Origin: Waddliaceae bacterium | Lineage (GTDB): Bacteria > Chlamydiota > Chlamydiia > Chlamydiales > SLOH01 | DNA: 6,114 nucleotides | NCBI GenBank assembly: GCA_007132595.1 | Contig: SLOH01000114.1 | Location: 1-6,114, forward strand | Direction of reading: 5' to 3' | Part shown: positions 6,073 to 6,114 of the stretch, one piece after another | Numbering within the stretch: position 1 is the stretch's first letter | How the letters are laid out: every line of letters begins with the position of its first letter | Notes under the pieces: model-generated | The model's database searches: none | The model's input: the letters and a program-made list of their open reading frames with translations, nothing else | Told to the model about the DNA's origin: nothing | Translations under genes and position numbers: made by a program

Positions 6073-6114
6073 CCGTTTTTTAAATGTTTTTTAAAAAATA
6101 AATTTTACAAAAAA

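Noticed and set aside
5823..6083. + strand open frame of 86 codons
   Set aside because: It crosses the structured repeat, a terminator and the antisense of tRNA-Ser; the RRDSNPRT...HSATLP-like translation is the usual spurious product of antisense tRNA-Ser.
1..6114. CRISPR array, insertion sequence or phage genes
   Set aside because: No regularly spaced repeats, transposase, integrase or structural phage genes were found; the only direct repeats are the two terminator units.

Overview
The window reads as a compact, moderately AT-rich Gram-negative bacterial chromosome segment. It holds four complete protein genes, one protein gene cut by the left edge, one tRNA gene and a short structured repeat. 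Gene style (AT-rich promoters, weak or absent Shine-Dalgarno sites, a periplasm-directed murein peptidase, no phage or IS genes) would suit an intracellular or environmental lineage such as the Chlamydiae. That placement is a low-confidence guess; nothing in the sequence is diagnostic.

Layout. On the left, a + strand pair: the end of a small membrane protein (to 294) followed after 2 nt by an FAD-dependent amine-oxidase/protoporphyrinogen-oxidase-like flavoprotein (297-1637). Its 3' end overlaps by 65 bp the 3' end of a - strand flavoprotein of the carotenoid isomerase/retinol saturase type (1573-3237). Upstream of that on the - strand lie a 12-13 helix CPA2-type cation/proton antiporter (3395-4615) and an exported LD-carboxypeptidase (4661 to 5683, or to 5764 if the longer start is used). 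On the right is a - strand tRNA-Ser(UGA) with a good promoter and terminator (5892-6072).

How the parts relate. LD-carboxypeptidase and antiporter are 45 nt apart with no terminator between them and probably share a transcript. The RetSat-like gene follows after 157 nt and may be read from the same transcript or its own promoter. The two flavoproteins probably act on hydrophobic, polyene or tetrapyrrole-like substrates, but no biosynthetic neighbour identifies the substrate.

The least ordinary part is 5774-5933. The tRNA trailer and terminator occur twice. Between the copies lies an 81-nt, GC-rich, multi-hairpin element with tRNA-Ser-like ends (GGAAGAG... and ...CTTCC-G) but no tRNA core. 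It may be a palindromic mobile repeat lodged in a duplicated tRNA-Ser gene, or a small structured RNA.
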